Assembly (NCBI RefSeq): GCF_950023065.1
Contig: NC_088679.1
Location: forward strand, 24,428,001-24,492,000
Length of the DNA: 64,000 nt
Source: Planococcus citri
Lineage: Eukaryota > Arthropoda > Insecta > Hemiptera > Pseudococcidae
Direction of reading: 5' to 3'
Part shown: one piece after another, positions 1 through 10,931 of the stretch
Layout of the letters: every line of letters begins with the position of its first letter
Position numbering within the stretch: position 1 is the first letter of the stretch
Program-made: the position numbers and the translations under genes
Notes under the pieces: model-generated
Databases searched by the model: none
The model's input: the letters and a program-made list of their open reading frames with translations, nothing else
What the model was told of the DNA's origin: nothing

Positions 1-127
1 AACACAAGAAATCAGATACCTAATTACCTAAATATGTATGTATGGTAAAATAAAATCTTCTGTATTGGGCAGTGAATGTGGTGGACATGTATAAAGATGG
101 TAAACATTTTTAAAATACCGTCAGAAA

Positions 128-500
128 ATGAGAAAAATTGTGTGATTTCAGTATTCTGGAGAATATTATGATACATCGATATTAGGTAAAGGATGAACCA
201 AAACTGAGGAGTCCAATAATATTGGAAAAGAAAAACTCTCTCCTTATTTATCAAGATTTTATTATTGCAAAGATCTTTTCAAAAAGTACAACTTTTCATC
301 ATCGTGCTCTTGCCTGATGATGAAAATTTGTACTTTTTGAAAAGATCTTTGCAATAATAAAAGCTTAATGAAAAATAAGGAGAGAGTTTTTCTTTTCCAA
401 TACATCGATTTTAAAAAAATTCTTATGCAACTTTTGAAAGTTTTATTTTAAAAAACTTACCAACCCTTGAAACGTTGCTGAAGTCATAAGTGTAATACGA
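128..500. repeat. Repeat family A, copy 1, split by an insertion
   Basis: This block matches 972-1104, 7955-8100, 26320-26450 and 28020-28150, all in the same orientation. Shared landmarks are a catcgatatt segment, then caaaaaattcctgtgc, then acttaccaacccttg. Here the repeat is opened at catcgat by the palindrome at 181-409. Read on the minus strand, the family ends in TTGGTAAGT, which resembles a 5' splice site. No protein was recognised in it. Confidence 0.8.
181..409. mobile_element. Palindromic MITE-like insertion with about 10-bp target duplication
   Basis: The segment from 221 to about 300 pairs with about 322 to 401 as a long hairpin with a short loop near 301-320. The sequence atacatcgat stands at 171-180 and again at 400-409, and family A elsewhere has it once. 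About 40 bases at the left end do not pair. It codes for no protein; any mobilising enzyme would be supplied in trans. Confidence 0.7.
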
Positions 501-539
501 GATGGAAATCCCTTGCCATTTTTTTTTTTTTCATTGTTA

Positions 540-700
540 AGGAACACGCCTAATAATGAAGTAAGTACATACAAAACAACACAGATTAATCAGGAATCGA
601 ATAATCCTCTCTGAAACATCATAACAACAACCAATAACACTAATCAATGTCAAATGAACACCTAAAATTAAGGCAAATAATTCATTCATCGAATAGTTTT
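540..700. repeat. Repeat family E, copy 1
   Basis: Shares with 15555-15790 the segments acaaaacaacacag, aggatcgaat-like and tgtcaaatgaacac, in the same order and orientation. Each copy has private insertions. No coding signal was seen. The 701-971 stretch that follows holds nothing recognised. Confidence 0.6.
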
Positions 701-971
701 GAAATTCGAAAATTACTTACCTTTTTTCTATTGTTCATCTAGCCAATTTGTAATTACGTGTATCATGAATGAAGATAATTTTGTTCACTTCGTTAGGATG
801 AAGTCCGGAATACTTCGATCTCCTTTTTTCATATGCCATTGAGAAGATCATGATATAGACATTGCATCATTTATGTAGGTAGGTACTTGTATATTCACTT
901 CTGTTTTTCCTCCTTTCGGTTGATACATATTTGAATCCTTTAGAAGAAAACATTTAAAAAATACCTTGAGA

Positions 972-1104
972 AGATGAGAAAAATCTTGTAATTTCAGTTT
1001 TCTGGCGACTATTAATGATACATCGATATTCAAAAAATTCCTGTGCAACTTTTGAAAGTTTTTTTGAAAAAACTTACCAACCCTTGAAACGTTGCTAAAG
1101 TCAT
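972..1104. repeat. Repeat family A, copy 2 (uninterrupted)
   Basis: Continuous through the gatacatcgatattc segment where copy 1 carries an insertion, so it serves as the empty-site reference for 181-409. It also ends with acttaccaacccttg. Confidence 0.8.
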
Positions 1105-1165
1105 TATGTAAATCGTTGAAACTTTTGTAATTTTTTCCTCCATTGTGACAGTGTATGTTGAGTTG

Positions 1166-2161
1166 GGCATACATCCCAAGCGCACATTGAATGAAAAAAA
1201 ACACATCTCAAGCGCAAATCGATTTGTACATCATTAGCGCAAATGCATTATAAAAATGCATCCCAAGCGCAACAAAGAACGCCGCTATCAATACACTTTC
1301 CCAGTTTGCTTTACGTAGGGGGTTTCAAAATGTTGGTCAGTAACGCAGTTTATGTAGGATGTAACACAACTTACAAGCACATACAAAGGGTGTTCCAAAA
1401 GTAACGCCTCCAAGCTCATAGTTTGAGTCCTGAAACTTTCCATATGCGGAAGTTTCTCTATCTGTGGTACCCACCTTCCATGCTAATATCAACCCAAATA
1501 CTCTCGGGGGCGATTTCTCCCTTCTCATGCGCCTGTAGGCTGTATCTGTATGTATTTTTCAGAAAACCCGTTTTTTTTTTGAATGACAGTAGTTCCACCC
1601 CCCCCCCCCCGTAGATAGAGATACAAAAAAAGTTGATACATCATTAGATCGTAAATTTGACGTAGATTCTTTTGTCTAGCTACATACTCGTATTTTTCGC
1701 TAAAATGCAATGGGGGGGGGGAGAAAATGGCGAAAAACGTGTTTTGAGGGGCTAAAATCCACCGTGCGAAGATGCACCAGGTGGATCGGGGGTGATTCCA
1801 CATATGTTGTTTAGGTTTGTTAGCAATTTTGTTTGGGTTTGCCCCCATAAAGTGCTTTACCGACTGTACTACAGTAGTTATGTTTATCCTTATTTATTTA
1901 ATAACTTTCCATGTGATTTTTCTGTGATATCAAATTTACTTATACAATCTTACATGCTTATTAGTTTCGTCGATTTCTTTTCGTTTTTATAGGCAACCTA
2001 TTTTGGGAACCACTGTTTATGAAAAACCGTTTTACCCTTCGCGGCATTCTTTGTTGCGCTTGGGATGCATTTTTTTAATGCATTTGCGCTTGCGATGTGT
2101 AAATCAATTTGCGCTTGGGATGTGTTTTTTGTTAGGTCATTAGCGCTTGCGATCTACGCCC
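1166..2161. mobile_element. 996-bp terminal-inverted-repeat element with 9-bp target duplication
   Basis: The left end (1166 to about 1287) and right end (about 2037 to 2161) are inverted copies of about 125 bp, rich in an AAGCGCA motif (catcccaagcgca, gcgcttgggatg). The 9-mer gttgagttg lies directly outside both ends, at 1157-1165 and 2162-2170. The interior has a C tract at 1598-1610 and a G tract at 1712-1721. ORFs of about 60-107 codons inside are short and unlike any known transposase, so this is probably a non-autonomous DNA element. An 8-9 bp duplication would fit the hAT or Mutator-like groups, but no group is claimed. Confidence 0.8.
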
Positions 2162-2202
2162 GTTGAGTTGCCTAAAAACTGAATGAAGCCACTCGAATAC
2201 CG

Positions 2203-3015
2203 GGCATACATCGCAAGCGCACATTGAATTGAAAAAAAAACAAATCGGAAGCGCAAATGAGTTTCTGCATCGCCAGCACAATAAAGAATTTCGCTAATAA
2301 TATACTTTTCTATATTCCACTGAAGGTACGTAGGAGTTTCCAAGCTGTTAGTCGGAAATGTATGTAGTTTGTGTGAATATATTCTTGCAATTTATGGTAA
2401 AATATCGAGACCATGACAATTTTAGCAAGAGAAAAGAGACCTTTTGAAAATTATTGACAAAAATCATAATTTCTTGGCAATTTATGCCAAAAAACGAGAA
2501 TTTTTTCCAAAAAAAAGAAAGAATTTGACAATTCCTGCGAAAGATAGCAATATTTGAGAATTTTTGAAGGGAGGGGAATTGTGTTTTTCACAATTTTTTT
2601 CAATTTATTAGTGAAAAAAGCGAGACTTTTTGATAACAATTTCTAAAAAAAATTATTAATTTGATTTTTTTTTTTAGAAAAAACGACTTTTTGCCAGTTT
2701 TTGAAACAACCAGAATTGTTTTCAATTATCAAAAAAGAAGCAAGGCTGACAATTTTTTGGTAAAAAGTGAAACTTTTTTATACTTTTTTGACCTTTTTTT
2801 TTTTTTACCAAAAAAGCTAGATTTGAAAGAAATTTTGGTGAAAAAAAAAACGAGACTTTTCAATAATTATTGGCAAAAAGGCGAGACTTTCGAGCAATTT
2901 TTGGAAAAAATGTATCAACTTATTTTCATTTTCAAAGGCAACCTACTTTGGGTACCTGCACTGTTTTTGAAAAACATTTTACCTTCCGCGGCTTCGGAAT
3001 TTGCACACTGATAAA
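2203..3015. mobile_element. Diverged relative of the 1166-2161 element, right terminus missing
   Basis: It starts with the same gggcatacat end and cacattgaatt segment as the neighbour. Near 2937-2995 it carries the counterpart of 1990-2045 (aggcaacct, then ttttacctt, then cgcggc). The AAGCGCA-rich right inverted repeat is absent, so this is a truncated or decayed copy. The interior (2400-2930) is low-complexity T/A-rich sequence with many ctttttgacaa-like repeats. Confidence 0.6.
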
Positions 3016-3019
3016 TTCC

Positions 3020-3310
3020 CAATATCTCCGATCTGTTTATCAGAAAATCAATTGCATCGTAAGTCCTGTAAAGTAATCGGACATTTTTACCAGCGGAGCA
3101 CCGAAGAGTGTTATTTATTTATGTTAATATTTTTCAAATTGATACCTATATGAAAAAATGAATAAAGTATGAGTAGAGAATGATGATGATGAAGAAATAA
3201 AAAACATTGTAATTTTGATGATGAAGTACATACTTACTTACCTAAGTATTTGAAGTTGGATGAAGATAACTTACCTACCTATATTTCTAAGATGTTTAGA
3301 AATTTCAGTA
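3020..3310. repeat. Repeat family B, copy 1 (3' part)
   Basis: Shares gcggagcacc, then gtgttattta, then tttttcaaattgat, then gaagataacttacct with 3640-4220, 8600-9260, 15775-16035 and 28920-29560. Orientation is the same in all copies. The terminal cttacct reads as AGGTAAG on the minus strand. Confidence 0.7.
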
Positions 3311-3429
3311 ATTTGTTTCAAGACCACCCACACGGCTCCCCAAAACTTAGCGTCATAAACAAAATAAAATTACGTAGCATTTTAAATGCATAATATATTT
3401 TTTAAATAACGAAATAAACATCAAAATTG

Positions 3430-3540
3430 TTATTATCACAAGAAAAGACAAAAGAAGAAATGAGCGTGTGAAAAATTATGATTTGGAAAGCTAAAGAAAT
3501 GAAAACAGAGATATTCATTGCGAACTATTTCTGATTTGAA
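3430..3540. repeat. Repeat family C, copy 1
   Basis: Matches 7330-7450, 12755-13220 (split) and 14070-14185 through the landmarks aagagacaga, aaaattatgatttgg and aagctgaa. All copies lie in the same orientation. No protein signal was seen. Confidence 0.65.
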
Positions 3541-3639
3541 AACGATTCCATCGTATAGAAAGTAAAAAATTGCAGGAATTTTTCATGAAGAAGTTTTCAG
3601 AATAATTATCAAAAAAAATCAGTAACACCATTATTTTTA

Positions 3640-4220
3640 ATCAACTAGACAATGTGTGAAACACTTGAATGAATTAACGACTAAGCAAAAAGCGAAACTG
3701 ATACGTGACAATGAGCTGTTTCCTAGAAATTCTTTCAATTTTTATCAATAATTCTTTGATAGGGGATTTGAAATTTACTGTGGAAACAAATGAGCGCCAT
3801 GCTATTTATCGAAATCTATAAAAAATCAAGAAAACATTTTCTTAACGTATCAGTGCCTTACAGTTATAGTTTTTTTGCGATCGTGTTGATCACATTATTA
3901 AAATTCGTGTATTTTTTTTTTTACCAATTTTAGTGAGCGTTAGAAAAAATTCGAACAAAAAAAGTGAATTTGGATAATTTGATCGAAATGATTGTATGCA
4001 AAGTGATTTAGTGCAGTAGGTAATCGAGCATGTTGACCTGCGGAGCACCGAGATCAACGTGTTATTTACGTAAATATTTTTCAAATTGATATAATACTAA
4101 TGAAAAAATGAATCAAAGCACGAGTAGAGAATGATTAAGATATGAAAAACTTTGTGATTTCGATAAGTTGGATCGTGGATGAAGATGTATAACTTACCAA
4201 TTTCAAAGACTAAATTGTAA
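3640..4220. repeat. Repeat family B, copy 2 (near full length)
   Basis: This is the longest clean copy of the family. It runs from gactaagcaaaaagc through gaaattctttcaattt, aaattcgtgtatttt, ttttagtgagcgtt and gcggagcaccg to aacttaccaatttcaaagac. It serves as the uninterrupted reference for the GC-rich insert at 8748-8908. Confidence 0.75.
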
Positions 4221-4229
4221 ATTTAAAAT

Positions 4230-6369
4230 TTAAAGGCTTACTGATTGAAATTGAAATTTTTCTAAATTGAAAAAAATCTGTGCTACGGGCAGTGTACACT
4301 TCTTTCGCATACCGTAGAGCTATTAATAGTTTACCTATCGGCTCTCCTTACTTGGCCATCGCGCTCCATATTGGAAACTGGCAATTTCTGTATTATATGC
4401 TTGCCAAAATTTGACTTGGAAATTTTTCGTTGTTTTTTTCAACTAGCTTCACAAATCAAAGCTCAAAAAAACATTACTTACCGTACCTACTTTTATTTAG
4501 GTGTTCATATTTTCAGCAAATGTAAGCGTTTTTGGTCTTTATAGGGAATATCCAATTGTATCTTTGCTAATCAAGAGATTTCAAGTCGAATAAGCCCATG
4601 TTATTTTGCATATTTTTGCATATTTCGACCATATGTATAGGTAGTATAATTATGATTGCCTGTATGGAAGTTTAAAAATGGAGGTGTTTTTCAGATTTTA
4701 TTTCAATAAAGTTGGTTAGATTCATTTTCCATCAATTTCAATACGAGGCGTGATAACCTTTTTGAGAATACCTAACCAATAAGTACAAATTTCTCTTACC
4801 AACTGAATGTTTAAAAATTTCAATTTTTTGACTGCTGGAAAAGCGAACTACAGACCGAGAGAAGCGAATGCAAAAGTAATAGAAAAAAAAACAAACAAAC
4901 AAAAAAACAAACCAAAGTAGTTACAACAATAATTTGTTTTTTGTTTTTATGTGAGAAGTGTGCTTTTGCTAACACATTCATTAAATTTGAATAGTAAATT
5001 GAAAAAATTATTGTAACCGCAGCACATAGAAAAGGATTATAGTTTAGTAAATCCATTTCAATAGACAACATTTTCATTAATTAATTGAAATTATTCCCAT
5101 AACCAGCTATAAATCAACAAATTGATATAATACCTATTGAATAAAAATAATTACTTACTTTATCAGCAAAATAAATGTTATGACTGTTATGACTTATCGA
5201 CATAAGCATGTACATATGTAGGTACTTATCACGGGTATCTAATTGAATTTTTCCGACGAAAATCACCACCTTTCCAAACATAGATTTAGTTCAAAAATGG
5301 CCCCCCTCCTAGCCCTCATTTCGAGTAAAAATGAACTGTTGTAGAATACTTAATTCATGGGTTACGTGTTTTAGCTTTGAAGACGAGTTATCAGAAAAAG
5401 ACCATCCAACATTTTCACTCTGTTTGTTTCTTTTTAGGTATTTTATATTATTTCAAATTGACATAAAAAAGATTGTATTTTGTAAATAGGTCAAGAAAAT
5501 AGATCACGAATAGTTAGATGAAGATATTATGAACGAATATCTGAGAGAATATTGATGCATAGATATCAAGAAATCACCTTGTTTGAATGTGCCATTCATT
5601 TCGAGTATTTTGCTTTAATGAAATATCTTTCTGAGATTATATTGAAATGAAGTACATAATAACTAATAAAAGTTAAGAGTTATAGATAGGTATGTATAAG
5701 TCTACATGAAGGAATGATGTATCGTATTATTCAACTTAGCAATGCTTGGATTACTTGATTGAACAGCCATTAAAAATACCATTGAAATAATTTCCACTGC
5801 CGAAAATCAGATTTTTATTGAAATGAATAGCACTCCAATATTCTAAGTTCCGATAATGTAGTGTTTTCATCAACCATGGTTCTCAAATCATAGCTCTAAA
5901 AAACATGTACTTACTTTTACCTATTGTTTCTTTATATCGCTTCGTGACAAAGTTGCCTATTTGTATGTTATGTACTAAAAATAGGGTACTTGAAATTTTT
6001 AATGAACGCATCGGTATTTTATAACAAAGCAAAATGTTAATTTGGTAGTTTAGATGAAAATGTGTTTGTATTGATGCCTGATGGATATTATCGGCTATCA
6101 ATACATATAAATGCAGATTTTAGGTACAGAACAGAAGGATCCTAAAATTATTAATTCACGATTGATTTCCTACCTACAAATAGGTATCTGATATCTCTAT
6201 ATTATAGTGCTACCAAAAAATGAATTTGATCATTTTCAATCATAATACCTAATATACATATATCTCAAAAATCTTGGTCCCCTAACCCTAGGCAAGAAAT
6301 TGCAGTAAATAAAAAATTGACAAGAATTTTAATATTTTGATAAACAATTTTAATGTTCTGAAAATATTT
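4230..6369. other. No gene recognised; AT-rich intergenic DNA
   Basis: No ORF here shows domain-like sequence; the longest (about 85 codons, minus strand at 4820-5077) is a T-rich hydrophobic read-through. The region holds scattered tacct and gtacc micro-motifs and a block at 4560-4640 shared with 46.87-46.95 kb. Confidence 0.6.
4560..4640. repeat. Short repeat shared, inverted, with 46870-46950
   Basis: The segment atgttattttgcata, followed by tttttgcatatttcg, occurs here and as its reverse complement near 46890-46915. The flanking segments are also partly alike, so the match is longer than one motif. Confidence 0.6.
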
Positions 6370-6751
6370 TATTTTCAAATATTTCGCATCGATTACTTAA
6401 GCTTCCTTTATAATGGCGATAAGCTGGCAATAGAAAATTTCTACAGAAAATCGTGGAATTTTTTCAAACTTAATTTTAAGTACTTTTAAACCTCTAAACT
6501 TGTAAAATAATAACATTTCTTATAAATTCTGATGATTATTCACTTTAATAAAAAGTTTTCAATCTTCATCTCATTCATCACTTTTCTATGGAAAAGTTAA
6601 AAAATTTTGACTTTTTCATAGAAAATTGATAAAATTCCACAGCCAATATAAATGCTTCCATTTGAATGTACACATTTGTCTTTTCTGTAGAAAAATTCCA
6701 CGGCCACTATAAAGGAAGCTTTAAGCCAAATAATCGAAAATTTGAAAATCA
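6370..6751. mobile_element. Inverted-repeat (MITE-like) element
   Basis: The motif aagcttcctttataatggc at about 6399-6417 is mirrored by gccactataaaggaagctt near 6703-6721. Pairing continues outward through tcgatta and attttcaaat to about 6370 and 6751. The interior has two related segments around gaaaattttctacag-like sequence. No target duplication could be fixed. It is non-coding. Confidence 0.6.
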
Positions 6752-6839
6752 TCTTTTACCTGTGTCGGCCGTGTAATTGCATTCTTTAATACGCACGAAA
6801 CTAATGAATGTATTGTAGTTAGTAAAAATTATTAATATT

Positions 6840-7190
6840 GTAATGAACTAAACAATGTGTAAGACTATTAACAATTAGTATTAAAATGAAACAAATTAAC
6901 GACTATCTTGTAAGCAAAAAGCAAAACTGAGTCGTGAAAGAGAGCTTTTCCCAGAAATTCTTTCAATTTATATCCATAATTCTTCGATAGGGGATTTGAA
7001 ATTTATTGTTGAAACAAATGAGCGTCGTGATAATTATCGAACAATCTATTAAAAAATCGAAAAAATATATTTTCTATCGTATCAGTGCCTTACACTTTAC
7101 AGTTATAATTTTTTTACGATCATTTTGACCAGCTTCTTAAAATTCGTACATTTTTTCACTAATTTTAGTGAGCGTTGAAAAAAATATTTT
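6840..7190. repeat. Repeat family B, copy 3 (5' part)
   Basis: Carries taagcaaaaagcaaaac, gaaattctttcaattt, gataggggatttg and ttttagtgagcgtt in the family order, then stops before the gcggagcacc part. Confidence 0.7.
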
Positions 7191-7329
7191 AAGTACCTAG
7201 ATACATATATATTCTTTTTCAATCATAAAAATTAACCTGACAATTGAACAGAAAATAATATACAAAATTAGAAACAAACAAACCATTAAACTTGCAAATT
7301 GGAAAAACCATGTAAGAGTACAAAACATT

Positions 7330-7450
7330 GTTATGATCGAAGGAAGAGACTGAAAAAGGAATGAGAGCATGAAAAATTATGATTTGGAAAGCTGAACAAG
7401 AGAACCAAAGACATTATTATGAACAACCACAATACCTTACCGCCAACATT
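7330..7450. repeat. Repeat family C, copy 2
   Basis: Contains cgaaggaagagactg, tgaaaaattatgattt, ggaaagctgaa and gaacaaccacaatacc. It follows a family B fragment, as at 3430, which suggests the two were once one longer unit. Confidence 0.65.
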
Positions 7451-7454
7451 CACG

Positions 7455-7950
7455 TTAACGTTTTTTTTTGTGATTGCTTTTTCTCTTGCTATAATAAGTC
7501 AGCACAATATATTTTGAACCTTGACATCGAATTTGTAAATCCATCGGCCAAATTGCTGCGTTTGTTTTGAATCAGGATATCAGAAGTGATTTCACGAAGA
7601 GGATTTTCAATCGCAGATCAGTTTTTTGTAGAGATTCTAGCATGATAAGAAGACTATGCCTTCTTGTTGTCGAATCAGTTTTAACAGTTGTATGTAGTAG
7701 CTGTCCAGAAGTACCTATAGCAACGTTCTTATTAAAATATAGATTCAAATAGAGAGAACACTTGGCATACCTGTGTAGAAGAGGTGTGTGGGAGGTACCT
7801 ACCTGACTTGTAAGGGCGATTTTAATCGACAAAATAACAGAAGTTTTCACTGTGTACAAGTATATTTGATAAAAAGCATAGATACAGACAGCGTTAAAGA
7901 TGCTCAAGTCTTGGCATTTGGGTTATAGAAAAATACATTGCGGAAATGCC
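7455..7950. other. No gene recognised
   Basis: Several ORFs of 60-110 codons overlap on both strands, but none shows a motif, signal peptide or codon bias that would separate it from chance in AT-rich DNA. Nothing repeated within the window was noticed here. Confidence 0.5.
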
Positions 7951-7954
7951 TTTA

Positions 7955-8100
7955 AAAGATGAGAAAAATCGTGTAATTTCAGTATCTATACCGGAGAATA
8001 TTGATACTTACATCGATATTCAAAAAATTCCTGTGCAACTTCTGAAAGTTTTATTTAAAAAAACTTACCATGAAACGTTGCTGAAGTTGTACAAGTTTAG
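7955..8100. repeat. Repeat family A, copy 3
   Basis: Contains gatgagaaaaatcgtg, catcgatattcaaaaaa, ttctgaaagttttattt and acttaccatgaaacg. The accaaccc segment of other copies is shortened here. Confidence 0.8.
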
Positions 8101-8283
8101 TATTGTGAAATCGTTTGCCCCATTAATTTTTGTTTTTTTCATTATACTGGCGCGTTTTTGCCAGTTTTCACATTGAACATTCCCATTCTCTTCAAAAATA
8201 CGTAGACCTAACGAATAACGAATGATTCACATGTTTACCCATACCCAAATATATCATATATTTATCTACTAACGATAATAACG

Positions 8284-8600
8284 TCATAGGCTAATTGCAT
8301 AGAATAAGACAGTTAGCTCGAAAATACTGGACACCGACAGTCCAATCCAATGGACGCTGTTATCACTGAACCTCGAAGTGAAATCCGCCAAAGGCGCTGC
8401 ACCGCTACCAGGAACCCGATAGCCAATTTTTTTCCGGTTTTTGCTCTGGTCATTAAAATCTTGAGTTGCTTGTGATGTCAGATATTCAGCCGGAAGTTCA
8501 GTATGGGAAGTATTGTTCGCAAAATTATTAGCCAACATTTCAGCAATCTTGAGAAGAGATGAGCAAGCTATGTAGGTTTCCTGATGGAGATTAATTAACA
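8284..8600 (-). pseudogene. Fragment of a non-LTR retrotransposon ORF2-like protein
   Basis: On the minus strand an open frame reads through SSLLKIAEMLANNFANN and HTELPAEYLTSQ. In jockey-type non-LTR retrotransposons, a segment of the form xxIAxxLAxxF lies between the endonuclease and the reverse transcriptase palm, and this frame fits that. The same residues recur at 28930-29025 (SSSQIAEILANNFAKN). The polymerase motifs themselves are absent. Sequence after the QATQDFNDQ segment is not recognised. The fragment sits inside repeat family B, so it may have been carried along with that family. The assignment rests on a short motif seen in two copies and is moderate at best. Confidence 0.4.
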
Positions 8601-9260
8601 GCACTGATAGATGAAAATGAGCTTTTCCCAGAATTTTTTTCAATTTTTATCCAAAGTTCTTTGATAGAAGTTATGGAATTCATTGTTAAAACAATTAGCA
8701 CAGTGATATTTATTGAACAATCTATAAAAAATCGAGAAAACATCTTAAGTAACCGTTCTGGAGATAAACCGTCCGTCGGGCGTTGCTCTTCGGGGCGACG
8801 TCGCGCGGCGGAGGTCAACGATCATCCGTAACACGGAGGAGTCCCCGTCTATGGTCGAGTAGGCGAGAAAGTAATTCGTCCGGCCTCGCGTCGGACGTAG
8901 GACGCGCCAAATTCGTGTATTTTTTTACCAATTTTAGTGAGTGTTAGAAAAAATTCGTACAAAAAAAGCGAATTTGGACAATTTGATCGAAATGATTGTA
9001 TACAAATTGATGTACATATGTACCATGTACCTAGTGTAGTGGGTTATCAGACAGTTCGACCTGCGGAGTACCAAGGCGTGTTATGTGTTATTTAGGTAAA
9101 ATATGAAAAAATGATTCAAGTATGAATAGGAAATAGTGAAGATATGAAAAACATTGTAATTTTAATCATGACATGACGTATCTACTCGTATGTACTTAGA
9201 CTTACATATTTGAAGTTAGATGAGGATAACTTACCTATTTCAAAGACATATTGTATCTAC
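8600..9260. repeat. Repeat family B, copy 4, with a GC-rich replacement
   Basis: The left part (aatgagcttttcccag to gagaaaacatctt) and right part (aaattcgtgtatttttttacc to gataacttacctatttc) match copy 2. The middle segment present in copy 2 is replaced here by the GC-rich block at 8748-8908. The stretch 9261-9479 holds nothing recognised. Confidence 0.7.
8748..8908. other. GC-rich island of unknown origin inside an AT-rich repeat
   Basis: About 160 bp dense in CG dinucleotides (ggcgttgctcttcggggcg, gtcgcgcggcgg, cgcgtcggacgtaggacg), with AT-rich family B on both sides. It resembles no other sequence in the window. The composition recalls ribosomal spacer or expansion-segment DNA, but that is only an impression. 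No terminal repeats or target duplication were seen. Confidence 0.5.
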
Positions 9261-9989
9261 ATATGGTTATGATATATAGGTATATTTTCATGATGGGCTT
9301 GGAAAATATCGGCTGAGTTAAGTTTAACAATACGATTTTTTAATAATCTACTTACTAAACCATGATATGTCAAAGTGCAAAAAACATCTAATAAATAAAT
9401 ATCTGATTTTGAAAATGGGAAAACTTGAATTGAATACTTAACTCTAAATAAAAGTATTTTTAATTATTGCTCTAATACAGCAGGAAAATAACGTAAAAAA
9501 GCGAGGGCGAAAAGGAAAAAATTGGCACATAAATTTTTTCTTCGGGAATGTGTTCAGATGAACTCCCTGAACTACCAAAAAAAACCCGAACCTCCTAACC
9601 CTGGAGCTAATTTTTTTAGGGGGCTAAAACCGGTTCCGATTTACGTTTTTTGCGATTTACTCCGAAAATATTAGGTTTACGAGAAAAACTACCATGACAA
9701 AAAATGTTCCCCTTCAAATTCTCGACAATTTGATACTACGCTCGATACCCATCCCTCAAGAGGGGTGTCTGAAAAAAGGGGTGGAAAGAGTAGGTGTTTG
9801 AAAAAAAGTCAGTCCAATAAATTGATCAAAGTTACCACTTAATATCATTCGTTTTCGCTCAAATTTTTTTTACAAAGTCTACTCACCCAACTATTAGTCA
9901 CACCACCATTGATTGGTCTTCATCCCTCCCAAGGGGTTGGTGGGGGATGCTTGGTTTTTCAAGTAACACACAACTGAATCATATATTTG

Positions 9990-10545
9990 AAAAACGAATC
10001 TGGACATGCAATATATCGAATGGTATGTTTTCGAGGTCGCTGAATACGAATACCAACTTATTTTCTGGGTCCAACTCCTCAAAGCCCCTCTGTGCCCCAA
10101 AAAGGGGGTTAAAATTTTGAAAAATCGTGAAAAGTCGAGTGATATGTCGAATGGTATGTTTTCGAGATCGCTGAGTACGAATATGAACTTGTTTTTTGTG
10201 TCCCACCCCCCCCCCCCCAATGTTCCTCTGGGCCCCAACAAGGGGGCCAAAATTTCAAAAAATCATCAAAAAGTCGAGTGATATATCAAATGAAATGTTT
10301 TTGAGGTCGCCATGCAGGCGCAAATATGAACTTATTTTTGGGTCCCACCCCACAATATCCCTCTGTGCCGAAAAAAAGGGCCAAATTTTGAAAAATCATG
10401 GAAAGTAGAGTTATATATCGAATGGTATGTTTTTGAGGTCGCTGAGTACGAATATGAACTTATTTTTCGTGTCCAACCTCACAATGTCCCTCTTCGCTCC
10501 AAAAAAGGAGCCAAATTTTGAAAAATCCTGAAAAGTCGAGTTATA
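9990..10545. repeat. Tandem array of about 130-bp units, left arm
   Basis: The core tcgaatggtatgttttcgag, or close variants, recurs at about 10017, 10148, 10285 and 10418. Each is followed by gctgagtacgaatatgaactt and then a C-rich segment ending in gggccaaa. A run of C at about 10206-10218 lies in the second unit. Another unit follows the MITE at 10934. The repeated frames make fortuitous ORFs. Confidence 0.8.
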
Positions 10546-10549
10546 AGTA

Positions 10550-10931
10550 CAGTAGACTTCCGCTTATCCGGCTTCCGCTTATCCGGACAGCCGTATTATC
10601 CGGACGAAAAAAAATTCTCCTTATTATCCGGACTTTTCGATTATCCGGACAAAATCCGTGTTATCCGGACCAGTATACATAAATTACATACGAGTACATA
10701 CTCAAAAAATTTTTCATCTTTGTTTTTGGTTTGTTTTTCTCTATTTTGTGAAGAAATAAAATTCATCTTTTGCACTTTTCATTAAAAATTACAAAAATAC
10801 ACCATTATCATAAAAAAAACAGTCATTTTTGGCCAAAAATTCAACCAAAAACATTAATCCGTATTATCCGGATTTTTGCTTATCCGGACATCCAAATTCC
10901 CCAGTTAGTCCGGATAAGCGGAAGTCTACTG
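10550..10931. mobile_element. TA-flanked MITE, pogo/Tigger-like ends
   Basis: The ends are perfect inverted repeats of cagtagacttccgcttatcc (10550 onward) and its reverse complement ending at 10931, with TA at 10548-10549 and 10932-10933. CAGT-type ends and a TA duplication fit the pogo branch of Tc1/mariner. At least seven copies of ttatccgg are crowded into the left third and three more near the right end; these are candidate transposase-binding repeats. It interrupts the 130-bp tandem array. At 382 bp with no DDE domain it would be non-autonomous. Confidence 0.85.

Noticed and set aside
1598..1721. Poly-C and poly-G tracts as structural signals
   Set aside because: Short homopolymers inside a MITE; no paired function could be argued, and lengths may be sequencing-sensitive.
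4820..5077. 85-codon minus-strand ORF with a long hydrophobic run
   Set aside because: The run comes from aaaacaaacaaac-type low complexity; there is no loop charge pattern, no homolog recognised and no repeat copy.
8748..8908. Calling the GC-rich block ribosomal DNA
   Set aside because: Only the composition suggests it; no conserved rRNA core sequence was recognised.
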